Below are positions 9,069 through 17,669 of a stretch of DNA of 64,000 nucleotides, piece by piece. The position numbers and the translations under genes are program-made. This stretch comes from Mycobacterium ostraviense (lineage in GTDB: Bacteria > Actinomycetota > Actinomycetes > Mycobacteriales > Mycobacteriaceae). Numbering within the stretch: the stretch's first letter is position 1; the number at the start of each line of letters is the position of its first letter. The notes under the pieces were generated by a model, which was not told the origin of the DNA, searched no databases, and worked only from the letters and a program-made list of their open reading frames with translations. Location: positions 1,373,657-1,437,656 of the forward strand of contig NZ_NKRE01000001.1 in the NCBI RefSeq assembly GCF_002705925.1, given 5' to 3'.

Positions 9069-9907
9069 AAGCGATCACCACCTACCTGTCGCCGGAACTG
9101 CTCAGTGGCACATCCGCTTTCATCACCGGTGGTGGCAGCGGCGTTAACCTCGGCATAGCGCGCTGCTTCGCACAGGTGGGCGCCGACATCGCGATCTGTG
9201 GCCGCACCCCGGAGCGCCTGGAGGCGGCCGCCGAAGAACTCGGTGAACTCGGGGCAACAGTGTCGATATCGGTGGCCGACGTCCGCGACATGGATGCGAT
9301 GTCAGCCGCATTTATTAAGGCGCGCAATGACATTGGGCCGATATCCACCGTGGTTTGCGGGGCCGCCGGCAACTTCCTGGCTCCCGCGGAGACGATGTCG
9401 AGCAATGGATTCCGAACCGTCATCGACATCGACCTGCTCGGCTCGTTTCACGCGGCGCATGCGGCTTTCGATCAACTCAAGGAGACACGCGGCAGCCTGC
9501 TGTTCATCTCGGCGGGTCAGTCGGACGCGCCGTATCTGTATCAGGCACACGTCGGCGCCGCCAAGGCGGCGATCGACAGCCTAGTGCGACACCTCGCCCT
9601 GGAGTGGGGCCCGCACGGCATCCGTAGCAACACCATCGTCCCCGGTCCGATCGAGGGTACGGAAGGAATGAAACGGCTGGCCGCGCAGGTTGGCCGCCAG
9701 GCCTGGACCGACGGCATCGCGTTGGGCCGGTTTGGCACGGCCGAAGAGGTCGGAGCCATGGCGGTGGTTTTGGCATCGCCGCTGGCGTCGTTCGTGACGG
9801 GCGCGCGCATCGTGGTGGACGGTGGACTGGCGTTGTCCGGGTCGGGCATCTTCAACCACGCGCTCGCGGTGGCGTCGGCAGACCGCACGCCGGCAGGTGA
9901 TCGATGA
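9065..9907 (+). CDS. SDR, 2,4-dienoyl-CoA-reductase-like
   Basis: A 280-residue short-chain dehydrogenase. The nucleotide site is TGGGSGVNLGI. At the usual YxxxK position it has QAHVGAAKAA: Lys is kept but Tyr is replaced by His, as in 2,4-dienoyl-CoA reductases, and the helix after it (HLALEWGPHGIRSN) fits that subfamily. It probably reduces a conjugated enoyl-CoA or a related product of the Rieske step. Start ATG 9065 overlaps the Rieske stop (ATGA), so it is the third gene of the operon. Confidence 0.85.
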   Translation: MKAITTYLSPELLSGTSAFITGGGSGVNLGIARCFAQVGADIAICGRTPERLEAAAEELGELGATVSISVADVRDMDAMSAAFIKARNDIGPISTVVCGAAGNFLAPAETMSSNGFRTVIDIDLLGSFHAAHAAFDQLKETRGSLLFISAGQSDAPYLYQAHVGAAKAAIDSLVRHLALEWGPHGIRSNTIVPGPIEGTEGMKRLAAQVGRQAWTDGIALGRFGTAEEVGAMAVVLASPLASFVTGARIVVDGGLALSGSGIFNHALAVASADRTPAGDR

Positions 9908-10009
9908 CGTCGCGATGTGGGCCTATCCCCACCAGGCACCCCCAACGAGAGATGTGCTTCCGCCGTGTGCCGGATCGTCAGGCGAATCGGCCGGTGGCAA
10001 CCTGCTTTC

Positions 10010-11302
10010 ATGACCAGAATTGCCGAACACCCCCTGATGATCACGGACCCCGAATTGGACCTAGCCGCCAGGTCGTTCTGGGAACAGGACTTCGAGCAGC
10101 GGGATAAGGCCTTCGCGCGATTGCGCACGGAGCGGCCCGTCTCCTATAGCCGGCCGTACGAGTCGACATTGCTGCCACCGGATGAGAACACGCCGGGATT
10201 CTGGTCGGTCACCAAAGCCGCGGATTGTCGCCACGTTTCCCGCACCAAGGAGCTGTTCTGCTCCGGCCTAGGCGTGTTGATGGAGGACATGCCGATAGAT
10301 GCCATCAGGGCCACGGCGTCGTTTCTGGTGATGGATGGCGAGGACCATCGCAGGCTGCGCGGCCTGATCCAGCAGGCCTTCACCGTGCGCAACATCCGGA
10401 AATTGGCTGACTGGGTGGCCCAAACCGCACGGGAGCGCTTGGACGAGATCATTGACCGCGGCGAGGGCGACTTCGCCGATCTGTACGCGAAGTACGTCCC
10501 CGGCCGGATCTTCGCTCACTTTTTCGGCGTCGAACGCGACAGCGAAGAGCAACACATCATCATGGAGGCGGCCGAGCGGATGCTGGCGTGGGACGACCCG
10601 CGGATGGCGCTGGGTCGTGATGCCCTGACCACGCATGTAGAGGAAGCCATGCGCATTCAGGCCGTCGCGCTCGCGCAGGCTAAGAAGTGCCGCAAGGATC
10701 CGAAGGACGATCTCATGAGCTGGGTCGCCAACGCGGAGTTCGAGGGCAAGAAGCTCGACGACCAAGAAATAATGTCGTTTTTCTCGCTGCTGGGTTCGGC
10801 CGCCAACGACACCACCCGCCACACCATCGCACACGCGGTGCGGCTGTTCGCGCAGCACCCGGACCAGCGCGATCTGCTCGTTGAGGACCTTCCCGGCCGG
10901 GTGGGCACTGCTGTGGAGGAGGTCGTGCGCTACAGCAGCCCGGTCATGCATTTCCGGCGCACCGCCACGGCGGACACGACGATCGGCGACGCCGAGATCA
11001 AGAAGGGCGAGCACGTCGTGATGTGGTACTGCTCGGCGAACCGCGATGCTGAGGAGTTCGAGAATCCGGGCAAGTTCGACATCCTTCGCAACCCGAACGA
11101 TCACCTTGGCTTCGGCGCCGGTGGCCCACATTTCTGCCTCGGCAACACCCTTGCGCGTCAGATGCTCAGCGCGGTCCTCACCGAGCTTTATGCGCGCATT
11201 CCCGATATCACTCTGGCTGGCGAGCCCGAGTTCCAGATCAACAATTTCATCCACGGCGTGCACTCGCTGCCGGCGCGCTGGACGCCTCCAACCCGTACCT
11301 GA
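10010..11302 (+). CDS. cytochrome P450
   Basis: A 430-residue soluble bacterial P450. The I-helix motif AANDTTR sits near residue 265, the ExxR of the K-helix is EEVVR, and the haem-binding loop is FGAGGPHFCLGNTLAR with Cys near 376. The start at ATG 10010 has GGTGG upstream. The segment HFRRTATADT is reminiscent of the mycobacterial steroid/lipid CYP125/142/124 group, but I cannot assign a number. It lies 102 bases after the SDR on the same strand, so it may extend the ring-oxidation operon. Electron donors for it are not encoded next door. Confidence 0.92.
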   Translation: MTRIAEHPLMITDPELDLAARSFWEQDFEQRDKAFARLRTERPVSYSRPYESTLLPPDENTPGFWSVTKAADCRHVSRTKELFCSGLGVLMEDMPIDAIRATASFLVMDGEDHRRLRGLIQQAFTVRNIRKLADWVAQTARERLDEIIDRGEGDFADLYAKYVPGRIFAHFFGVERDSEEQHIIMEAAERMLAWDDPRMALGRDALTTHVEEAMRIQAVALAQAKKCRKDPKDDLMSWVANAEFEGKKLDDQEIMSFFSLLGSAANDTTRHTIAHAVRLFAQHPDQRDLLVEDLPGRVGTAVEEVVRYSSPVMHFRRTATADTTIGDAEIKKGEHVVMWYCSANRDAEEFENPGKFDILRNPNDHLGFGAGGPHFCLGNTLARQMLSAVLTELYARIPDITLAGEPEFQINNFIHGVHSLPARWTPPTRT

Positions 11303-11392
11303 CCATCACCACGAGCAACCGCGCGGCTTTCCGGCTGTCGGGGGGCGAAAAAATGCTACTGTCGCCCTTGTCGATGCGATCTAGGGGCGTAA

Positions 11393-12877
11393 TTGGCTCA
11401 GGACCTCGTACACGTCGCAGCTCAGGAGGCCGCCGCGGTCGCGGCATCGATTGACGTGGCCGAGCTAGCCGAGCGCATCGGCCTGCGCGCGGTGGCGGTG
11501 GTCGCAGAACTGCACCAGCCCGAAGACAAGGACCTCGAGCAGTTGACGGTCGAGGCCGCGTTGCCCAACGTGCAGGCGGTGCTGCGCGGGTTCGCTACCT
11601 GCGAGTCGCCGGCCTCGGCACAGGCCCCAGAGGTGACCCTCAACTGGGTATCCACCTTGGCGCAGCGAGGCATCAGCGTCGCGGCGATTCCGCGCTGCTA
11701 TGTGATCGGGTTGGGCATGTGCGACGCGGCAATACGTGAGGCGGTGCAGCGGCTGGATGCTCCCGAAAAGGTGAAGTGGCAGTTGGCCAATTCCGCCTCA
11801 CGGTACCTCTACGGATTCTGCGAAAAGGTCTCCGGCGACCTCGTCGATTACTACCAGCGGGAACGCGAGCTTTGGATACGAAGCGCCGACTCCGTTCGTG
11901 CGGAACTGGTCCACGCGATCGTGGCGGGACGTCCAGTTGATCTACATGCGACGAGCGCGGCGCTCGGATACAACCTGGAACGACGACACGTCGCACTGAT
12001 GGTTTGGGTTGATCCCCGCTCGCAACACAAACCGTCGCTACAGGCATTGAAAGGTGCCGCCGCCGCGGTCGCACACAAACTCAAGGGCGTAGAGCTACTG
12101 GTCGTTCCGGCGGGCCCGTCAATGGTCTGGGCTTGGACGGGCGGACCAAACGTGACCGATTCCCCGCCCGGCGCATTGTCGGTCGACGCGCCGCTTCTCG
12201 CCTCGGTCGGGGGAATCGGCGCCGGGCTGAACGGGTTCATCCAGTCCCATCGCCAGGCGCGTGACGGCCGCCGCGCGAGCGGTGTGTTTTCCCACCCGTC
12301 GGGCACGGTTGCCCGCTACCACGACATGGTGCTGCGCGCGCTACTGACCCAGGATCTGTCGGCCGCGGGGCAGTTCGTCAAAGCAGAGCTTGGCGAGCTC
12401 AGTTTGGACACTGAGCGCAGCCGCAGGCTCCGTGCGACGCTTGTCGCCTTCTTCGAGGAGGGTATGAGCTGGGCAAAGACTGCCGAACGGCTAGCTTCGC
12501 TAGATCCGGCACAGCCGGAATTTTGAGTCAAGTTTGACGTACTTGGGCTCGATTTGGCGTCTAGGCGGCCAATAGTGTTGTGCGACTGAGGTTTTCCAGG
12601 GCACCGGTCCGCCGGTCACGGTCTCAACCCCATCCGACCGGAGCCCCAAGACCAAAGCTGACCACGACATGCCTCGTCGGGCTGGGGTGAAACCCCGTTA
12701 GGTGTGCATCAAAACACCGTGATGTACCGCGTTGAACAGGCGAAAGACCTGCTCGGCCGTTCGCTAGTCGACCGCCGACTCGAGCTTGAGGTGGCGTTGC
12801 GCCTCGCTGATGCCAGCACCAACCTCAGTCCCGGCGGGCTAGCCTCCGCGGGCCAATCCGACACGCAAACTTCCTAG
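11393..12877 (+). pseudogene. PucR/CdaR-family regulator split by a 207-base insertion
   Basis: From TTG 11393 (AGGGGCG upstream) the frame encodes an N-terminal sensory region, a central domain and the start of the C-terminal helix-turn-helix (FFEEGMSWAKTAERL), then runs into foreign sequence and stops at 12526. The lost end is still present: from 12701 the same frame reads GVHQNTVMYRVEQAKDLLGR ... LELEVALRLAD and stops at 12877. Joining codon CTA (12491-12493) directly to GGT (12701) restores a normal PucR HTH. The truncated protein lacks the recognition half of its DNA-binding domain and is likely inactive as an activator. It lies just downstream of the P450 and was probably the operon's regulator. 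Confidence 0.8.
12494..12700. mobile_element. 207-base insertion in the PucR gene, type unknown
   Basis: The bases between the two halves of the regulator contain no gene. TA is present at both junctions (CTA at 12491-12493 and TTA at 12698-12700), compatible with a 2-base target repeat, but I see no matching terminal inverted repeats. Near the right end GGGGTGAAACCCC can form a small hairpin. It could be a MITE-like element or the scar of a larger insertion sequence. Confidence 0.6.
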
Positions 12878-12968
12878 CGCCGCCCTGTGGCCGGCTTCCA
12901 GTGCCCGGCGTGAGATTTGGAAGCGGCTTCCATGTTGAAGGGGCGCACGCCTCAGTAGCTTTGGCCAC

Positions 12969-14288
12969 ATGAGTACCGCCACCTTAGATCCGCCCGGCAC
13001 CGCCGATTTCTGGCCCCGACCCGGTGAGAACGTGCTGCGTTTTCCGGAAATCCGTTCCATCCGCGTTGCCGACGCTGGGAAGTGGTCTCTCGTGGGCGAT
13101 CCCCTGCGCGATCCGGAACTACGGGAGCGAGTCGTGTTGGCGTTGCGCGAGGTCGCCGCGCTGCCCGAACTCGAAAACCTTGAAACGCTTCACGACGACC
13201 GCAACTTCGGAAACATTCACGCCGCCCTCAAGTCGGCCTACAGTCATCTCGCCGAAGTCGCCGGCAAGAGCTCGACAACCAACGGACCGAGCCGCTCGCA
13301 ACTCGTCGCGTTGCTCACCAAAATTGGCCACCTGCAACTGGCGGTCGCCGAAGCCCAGGCCACGCAGAAGAATGGCCGCTACGCCGCCACCCGCAACGCG
13401 CTATCCAGGTTGCACGGTGTCGACTCGGTCGAGCAGATGCTCGAGCGCGCGCCGGCCGAGCTGTGTCGATGCGGCTTCGATCGCGCCATCGTCTCCCGCG
13501 TCGAGGAGTCGATGTGGTGGGTGGAGAGCGTTCACGTCAAGGGCGACCCGGAATGGGCCAGCGAAATCGCCCGGGTGGGGCGCGCCCATCCGGTGCACAT
13601 CGACCACATGCTCATTGAAAGCGAAATCATGCGTCGCCGTGCTCCGGTGCTCGTCCGAGACGCGCAACATGATCGCCGCACCAATGCCGCGATCGGGCAA
13701 GCGTCGCTGTCGCGGTCCTATGTCGCCGCGCCGATAATGCCCGACGGCCGGATCATCGGCTTGCTGCACGCCGACTGCTACGTCAGCCGCCGGCACGTCG
13801 ACGACGAGGACTTGGCGGTGCTGTGGATGTTCGCCGAGGCGTTCGGCTACGCATTCCAGCGCACCGCGCTCAGCGAGCGATTACGCGCGGCGCGCAACGA
13901 GATTCAACGTATGGTGCGTGGCATCGCGACCGCAGCGGACGACCTGTGCACCGCCCGGACCGAGCTCGTCCGCCCGCAGCCACAGGCTGATGGTGTCGCT
14001 GCGCCACCCCCCATCGCCGCATCACTGGCCGCCAATTCCGGCATCGAGTCGCTGCTATCGCGCCGTGAGATCGAAGTGGTGGCGCTCATGTCCCAAGGCA
14101 AGAGCAACGGTGCGATCGCAACGCATCTAGTGATCTCCGAGGGCACCGTCAAGACGCACGTCAAGCACATTCTGCGAAAGTTGAAGGCGTCGAATCGAGC
14201 TGAAGCGGTGTTTCGGTACATGCGGATGACCGCCGTGCATGGATCCGCACCGGCAATGCAGGGACGTCTATCAACCGTCACGCGATAG
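12969..14288 (+). CDS. GAF-LuxR transcriptional regulator
   Basis: A 439-residue protein. The middle (about 150-290) looks like a GAF-type ligand-sensing domain (APVLVRDAQHD ... SYVAAPIMPDGRIIGLLHADC). The C-terminus (363-420) is a LuxR helix-turn-helix: LSRREIEVVALMSQGKSNGA, then SEGTVKTHVKHILRKL. ATG 12969 is the first good start. Mycobacterial proteins of this kind sit beside catabolic gene sets and probably respond to a small hydrophobic inducer. Its place right after the broken PucR regulator suggests that it may now be the only intact local controller. Confidence 0.85.
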   Translation: MSTATLDPPGTADFWPRPGENVLRFPEIRSIRVADAGKWSLVGDPLRDPELRERVVLALREVAALPELENLETLHDDRNFGNIHAALKSAYSHLAEVAGKSSTTNGPSRSQLVALLTKIGHLQLAVAEAQATQKNGRYAATRNALSRLHGVDSVEQMLERAPAELCRCGFDRAIVSRVEESMWWVESVHVKGDPEWASEIARVGRAHPVHIDHMLIESEIMRRRAPVLVRDAQHDRRTNAAIGQASLSRSYVAAPIMPDGRIIGLLHADCYVSRRHVDDEDLAVLWMFAEAFGYAFQRTALSERLRAARNEIQRMVRGIATAADDLCTARTELVRPQPQADGVAAPPPIAASLAANSGIESLLSRREIEVVALMSQGKSNGAIATHLVISEGTVKTHVKHILRKLKASNRAEAVFRYMRMTAVHGSAPAMQGRLSTVTR

Positions 14289-14496
14289 CGAGATATTTTC
14301 TCGTCCAACGTTGGCAGGCGTCGCGACCGTCGGCTGTCGGCGGCACTAGCGGCCGCCCACGCCAGTTCATCGAGATGTGCGAAAACAGCCGATGCTCGAT
14401 CTTGTTCCATTTTGAGGTTCCGGGCGACAGGTGGCAGGTCATCAGCTGGGGCCTCGGCGACTCCTGAGCACCGATCTGTTCGCGAAGCACGGCCAT
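14278..14496 (-). pseudogene. ISAzo13-family transposase remnant
   Basis: On the minus strand the segment at about 14350-14435 reads HLSPGTSKWNKIEHRLFSHI followed by SMNWRGRPLV, the conserved C-terminal block of ISAzo13-type transposases. The sequence on both sides does not continue the family, so only a fragment is left. It fills the gap between the LuxR gene and the first VapBC pair. Confidence 0.6.
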
Positions 14497-14504
14497 GCCG
14501 ACAG

Positions 14505-14520
14505 TGATGCATCATGATGC
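14505..14520. promoter_or_regulatory. overlapping palindromes ahead of vapB, likely operator
   Basis: TGATGCATCA (14505-14514) and GCATCATGATGC (14509-14520) are two overlapping perfect palindromes that end 22 bases before the vapB start. VapB-VapC complexes usually bind such repeats to repress their own operon. Confidence 0.45.
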
Positions 14521-14542
14521 GATTGCCGCTATTATCGGATTC

Positions 14543-14770
14543 GTGCGGACAACGGTGGTGATTGACAGCGATGTCGCCAGTGAGATCGAGCGCCTGCGCC
14601 GCGAGGGGATGGGCCTGAGCGAGGCCCTGAATCTGCTGGCGCGCAGAGGGATGGCCCGGGGAGCCCCACCCACGTCGGTTGTGTACAAGCATCGGACCTC
14701 GCGTATCGGCCTGAAAGTAGACGTCACGAACGTCGCCGACGTGCTCGATCTGCTCGACGATGATCGTTGA
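14543..14770 (+). CDS. vapB: VapB-type antitoxin (ribbon-helix-helix)
   Basis: A 75-residue product from GTG 14543 (VRTTVVIDSDVASEIERLRR). The N-terminal beta strand followed by two helices (GLSEALNLLARRGM) is a ribbon-helix-helix DNA-binding fold; the tail (KVDVTNVADVLDLLDDDR) should wrap the toxin. It overlaps vapC by 11 bases. An upstream ATG at 14507 is possible, but it would place the palindromic operator inside the gene. Expected role: neutralise VapC and repress the operon. Confidence 0.75.
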   Translation: MRTTVVIDSDVASEIERLRREGMGLSEALNLLARRGMARGAPPTSVVYKHRTSRIGLKVDVTNVADVLDLLDDDR

Positions 14771-15188
14771 CGCGAATTTGCTGCTGTATGCCGTCGACGA
14801 GAGCAGCGCCCATAACGTCGCCGCCGCGTCCTGGCTAGAAGAAGTGCTTGACGGCGATAGCCGAGTCGGCTTGCCCTGGCAGACAATCGGTGCGTTCTTG
14901 CGAATCGCTACCCATCCAAGAGTCGCTGAGAATCCGTTGTCCGGCCCCGCCGCTTGGAGATACGTGGCGGAGTGGCTCGCCGTCCCAGTGGTGTGGATCC
15001 CACCCGCGACCGAGACCACAGCGCGGGTCTACGCGAGACTGTCCGAACAAGTGGAGATCACGGGTAACCTCGTGCCAGATGCCCAACTAGCCGCGCTCGC
15101 GGTCGAACACGGGGTCGAATTAGCCTCTGCCGACACAGATTTCATGCGGTTTCCCGGACTTCGCTGGATGAACCCGCTGAGCGCATAG
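14760..15188 (+). CDS. vapC: VapC-type PIN-domain ribonuclease toxin
   Basis: A 142-residue PIN domain. The first acidic residue is in MIVDANLLLYAVDE, a second acidic cluster is in LVPDAQLAALAVEHG, and the last acidic pair is in ELASADTDF, together forming the metal site. The family cleaves specific tRNA or rRNA sites when the antitoxin is lost. It overlaps vapB by 11 bases and so is coupled to it. The pair sits among IS remnants, which suggests acquisition by transfer. Confidence 0.85.
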   Translation: MIVDANLLLYAVDESSAHNVAAASWLEEVLDGDSRVGLPWQTIGAFLRIATHPRVAENPLSGPAAWRYVAEWLAVPVVWIPPATETTARVYARLSEQVEITGNLVPDAQLAALAVEHGVELASADTDFMRFPGLRWMNPLSA

Positions 15189-15370
15189 CTGCCCGCCGGA
15201 TAAGCGGGTTTGCGGGACAACACTTTCCATAGGCTTCCCGGCAAGTGTTTGGGCTCAGATAGCACCGGTGACCGACTGACCAAGTGCCGTGCCCGGAGCC
15301 GGACCGCGCGCACCCCGGCCTATTGACCGGCAATCGGAAGAAAACAACGGCCATCACGAACTGGGGTTCC

Positions 15371-15510
15371 CCCAAAATAGTGGACACGGTTAACTTGCTT
15401 CCGTGGTGACAGTCAGTGTGCGCTCGTAGTCGATAGGTGAGCGCATCCCGATCGCTGAATGCCGGCCCTCGATCGCTTCTTGCCACCAGATCCAGCCACA
15501 CGCTAATTGT
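15371..15510 (-). pseudogene. IS3-family OrfB C-terminal remnant
   Basis: The minus strand reads WWQEAIEGRHSAIGMRSPID and ends YERTLTVTTEAS with a stop at 15390-15392. GRHSAIGMRSPIDYE is the standard C-terminus of IS3 OrfB integrases. Just past the stop is GTGTCCACTATTTTGGGG, which looks like the outer end of the element. Everything upstream of about 15510 has been lost. Confidence 0.65.
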
Positions 15511-15609
15511 CCTACACCGCAAGGCAAATCCGACGCAACGACTCACTCTATTACCGAAACCTCTTTAATGGCGATGGCGCCGTTAGCTCGAGCACCGTGC
15601 CACATAGGA

Positions 15610-16040
15610 GGCTTCCCACCTTCGGCCGTGTCAAACGGTCAGTGCCGGGTTTGCCGTTTGCGCACCACGTCTTCGAGGTGCAGGTCGTGTGGTCGTGGCG
15701 CAAAGGTGACGCGTTCGATCGAGCATCTTGGTTCGGCACCCGGCGAGGAGGAGTTGATGGCCTTGAAGGCCGCGGCCAACCGGTTGGCCGCCGGGCAGAC
15801 AGAGCTGGATCTGGCAATCGGCGGCAGCTTTGATACAGGCGCAATGCCGATCCTGTACTCGCAGACGACCCACTGTGGGAGGCGCAATGTGTCGCGTACC
15901 GGGTCCTGGTATTGAGTCAGCGACCAAGACCAACGACGTGTTTCATGCTCTGGTGCTCGCACGTGGCATCGGGCCAATCAGCAGGATCTACGCCGAGCGG
16001 GTGTTGCGCGAAGTCAGACACAAACCAACAACCTCCTGGT
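15610..16040 (+). pseudogene. IS1634-type transposase N-terminal remnant, frame-broken
   Basis: Three frames must be joined to follow it: VQVVWSWRKG (about 15680), then RSIEHLGSAPGEEELMALKA with AAGQTELDLAIGGSFDTGAM, then ATKTNDVFHALVLARGIGPI ending near 16015. VWSWRKG...IEHLGSA...E-L-LK-AA is the recognised opening of the actinobacterial IS1634/IS4-like transposases. The catalytic part is missing. Confidence 0.55.
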
Positions 16041-16710
16041 CCAGTGCGCGGCCAACCGTCGTCCGAACGCCCGCCGACCGATAGCACTGCGCTTCCTGCG
16101 CACGCCGACAGAGGTCCTGGGCGCCGACAAGGTCGAGGGCTTGCTTTGGACGCGGACGAAGGCTCAGCCCGCCGCCACGGACGTCATCCCGACGGGCCTG
16201 CTGATCAGGTCCATCGGCTATCGGGGAAATCCCCTGCCAGGGTTGCCGTTCGACGACACTCACGGCGTCATCGAGCACATCGATGGCCGCGTGGTAGGGC
16301 GCCTGGGAAGCTACGTCACGGGATGGATCAAACGCGGACCCACAGGCGTGATCGGGACCAATAAGAAGTGCGCCCGCGACACCGTGCGTGCACTTCTGGA
16401 CGACGCCGATGCCGGTCGGCTGTCCACCGACCGCTCACTCGATCGTTTTGCGGTTGCTGCGCGGCTACGGCAGCGTAGCCGAGACGTTGTGGATTTGACC
16501 GGGTGGAACGCGATCGATCTCAGCGAACGCCGGGGCGGCCGCGCCGAGGGGCGCCCGCGTCACAAGCTCACGCGGGTGCCAGAGCTGGTCGCGGCCTCGC
16601 AGGACAGTCGCTCCGGCGGTCCTCACCACTACGACGTCATCGTGGTCGGATCGGGACTGGGTGGTTTGTCCAGCGCGGCATGTCTTGCGGCGTCGGGCAA
16701 GTCCGTTCGG
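16018..16710 (+). pseudogene. ferredoxin-NADP reductase (FprB-type) C-terminus running into the start of an FAD oxidoreductase
   Basis: The frame gives NNLLVQCAANRRPNARRPIA, FLRTPTEVLGADKVEGLLWT, then VIPTGLLIRSIGYRGNPLPG and GWIKRGPTGVIGTNKKCARD: the NADP-binding half of FprA/FprB-like ferredoxin reductases. Instead of ending after the typical tail it continues without a stop into HHYDVIVVGSGLGGLSSAAC, the FAD-binding start of a carotenoid-isomerase/phytoene-desaturase-like enzyme, and is cut at about 16710 by an IS110 fragment. Both ends are truncated, so it is not functional. The in-frame junction is unusual. Confidence 0.65.
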
Positions 16711-17266
16711 GTTGCCCCGACCTCGTCGTGGCCTTGGCGAATCGTGACCGATGAGCGCATATCCACCGTGGCAATCTCACCCGGCTGCATCTCGACCGCA
16801 TCGACCTGCTCAATACGCACATCCAGACGCTCACCGGGCTGATCGTCGCACTCATCACCGAGCACAGTCTGGGCTGGGCGCGGGATCTGCTCGTAACGAT
16901 CCTCGGTATCAGTGCAACGGCGCGGAGAACATCCTCGCCGAGACAGGGATCGACATGACCTGCTTCGACACCGCCGCCCACCTCGCCTCCTGGGCTGGTG
17001 TCTGCCCAGGGCAGCATGAGTCAGCCGGGAAGTCCCGCCAGGTGCACACGCGCCCGGGCAACGCTCACCTCAAAGGTGCGCTCGGGATCGCCGCGATGGC
17101 CGCCGCGCGGACCAACGGGTCATTCTTCCAACACCGCTACAAGCGACTCGCTGCCCGCCGCGGGCCAACCCGCGCCCTCGTAGCCATCGAACATTCCCTC
17201 CTGAACGCAGTCTGGAACATCCTCACCAACGGCGAGCCCTACCGAGCCGGACAAACCGCCGCCTAA
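16711..17266 (+). pseudogene. IS110-family transposase, C-terminal part, frame-broken
   Basis: From about 16920 the frame reads AENILAETGIDMTCFDTAAH, LASWAGVCPGQHESAGKSRQ and GNAHLKGALGIAAMAAART through to QTAA and a stop at 17266. This is the Transposase_20 region of IS110/IS116/IS902 elements (the DEDD-type RuvC part is N-terminal). The preceding coiled-coil portion is in another frame and the N-terminal catalytic half is absent. Confidence 0.7.
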
Positions 17267-17409
17267 CCCACCTAACCTAAACCCAAACCGCCCCAGCGCC
17301 AGTCACGCTCGCCGGGCGGTCACCCACGCCCACTCACCACCGCATCTTCGCGTCAGGCACCGAGGGTGTTGCGCGGGCAGTTTTCGTGAGTCAAGCCGGG
17401 CACTTGCAG

Positions 17410-17430
17410 TTTGGCGCTTCTGGCGCCAAA
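17410..17430. promoter_or_regulatory. inverted repeat ahead of the second vapB, likely operator
   Basis: TTTGGCGC and GCGCCAAA form a perfect 8-base inverted repeat with a 5-base spacer, ending 8 bases before the vapB ATG at 17439. It is well placed as the autoregulatory operator of the operon. Confidence 0.5.
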
Positions 17431-17438
17431 CTAGCGCC

Positions 17439-17669
17439 ATGCCCAGTGTGCAGATCAAGGACGTTCCGGAGGACACTCACCGAGTTCTGCGGGAGCGAGC
17501 CGCACGCGCACATCAATCCCTACAGGAATACCTCCGAAGTCGGCTCATCGCCGACGCGAATCAACCCACGCTGGATGAGGTGTTCGACCGCATCACCACA
17601 CGTCGCGGCGGCCGCGTGTCTTTCAGAGCCGCCGTCGACGACGTTCGGGCTGATCGTGATCGTCGTTGA
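17439..17669 (+). CDS. vapB: VapB-type antitoxin (FitA-like)
   Basis: A 76-residue product (MPSVQIKDVPEDTHRVLRER). The N-terminal strand plus AHQSLQEYLRSRLIADA is the FitA/VapB ribbon-helix-helix form; the tail (RRGGRVSFRAAVDDVRADR) is the toxin-binding part. It overlaps the toxin gene by 14 bases. Confidence 0.8.
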   Translation: MPSVQIKDVPEDTHRVLRERAARAHQSLQEYLRSRLIADANQPTLDEVFDRITTRRGGRVSFRAAVDDVRADRDRR

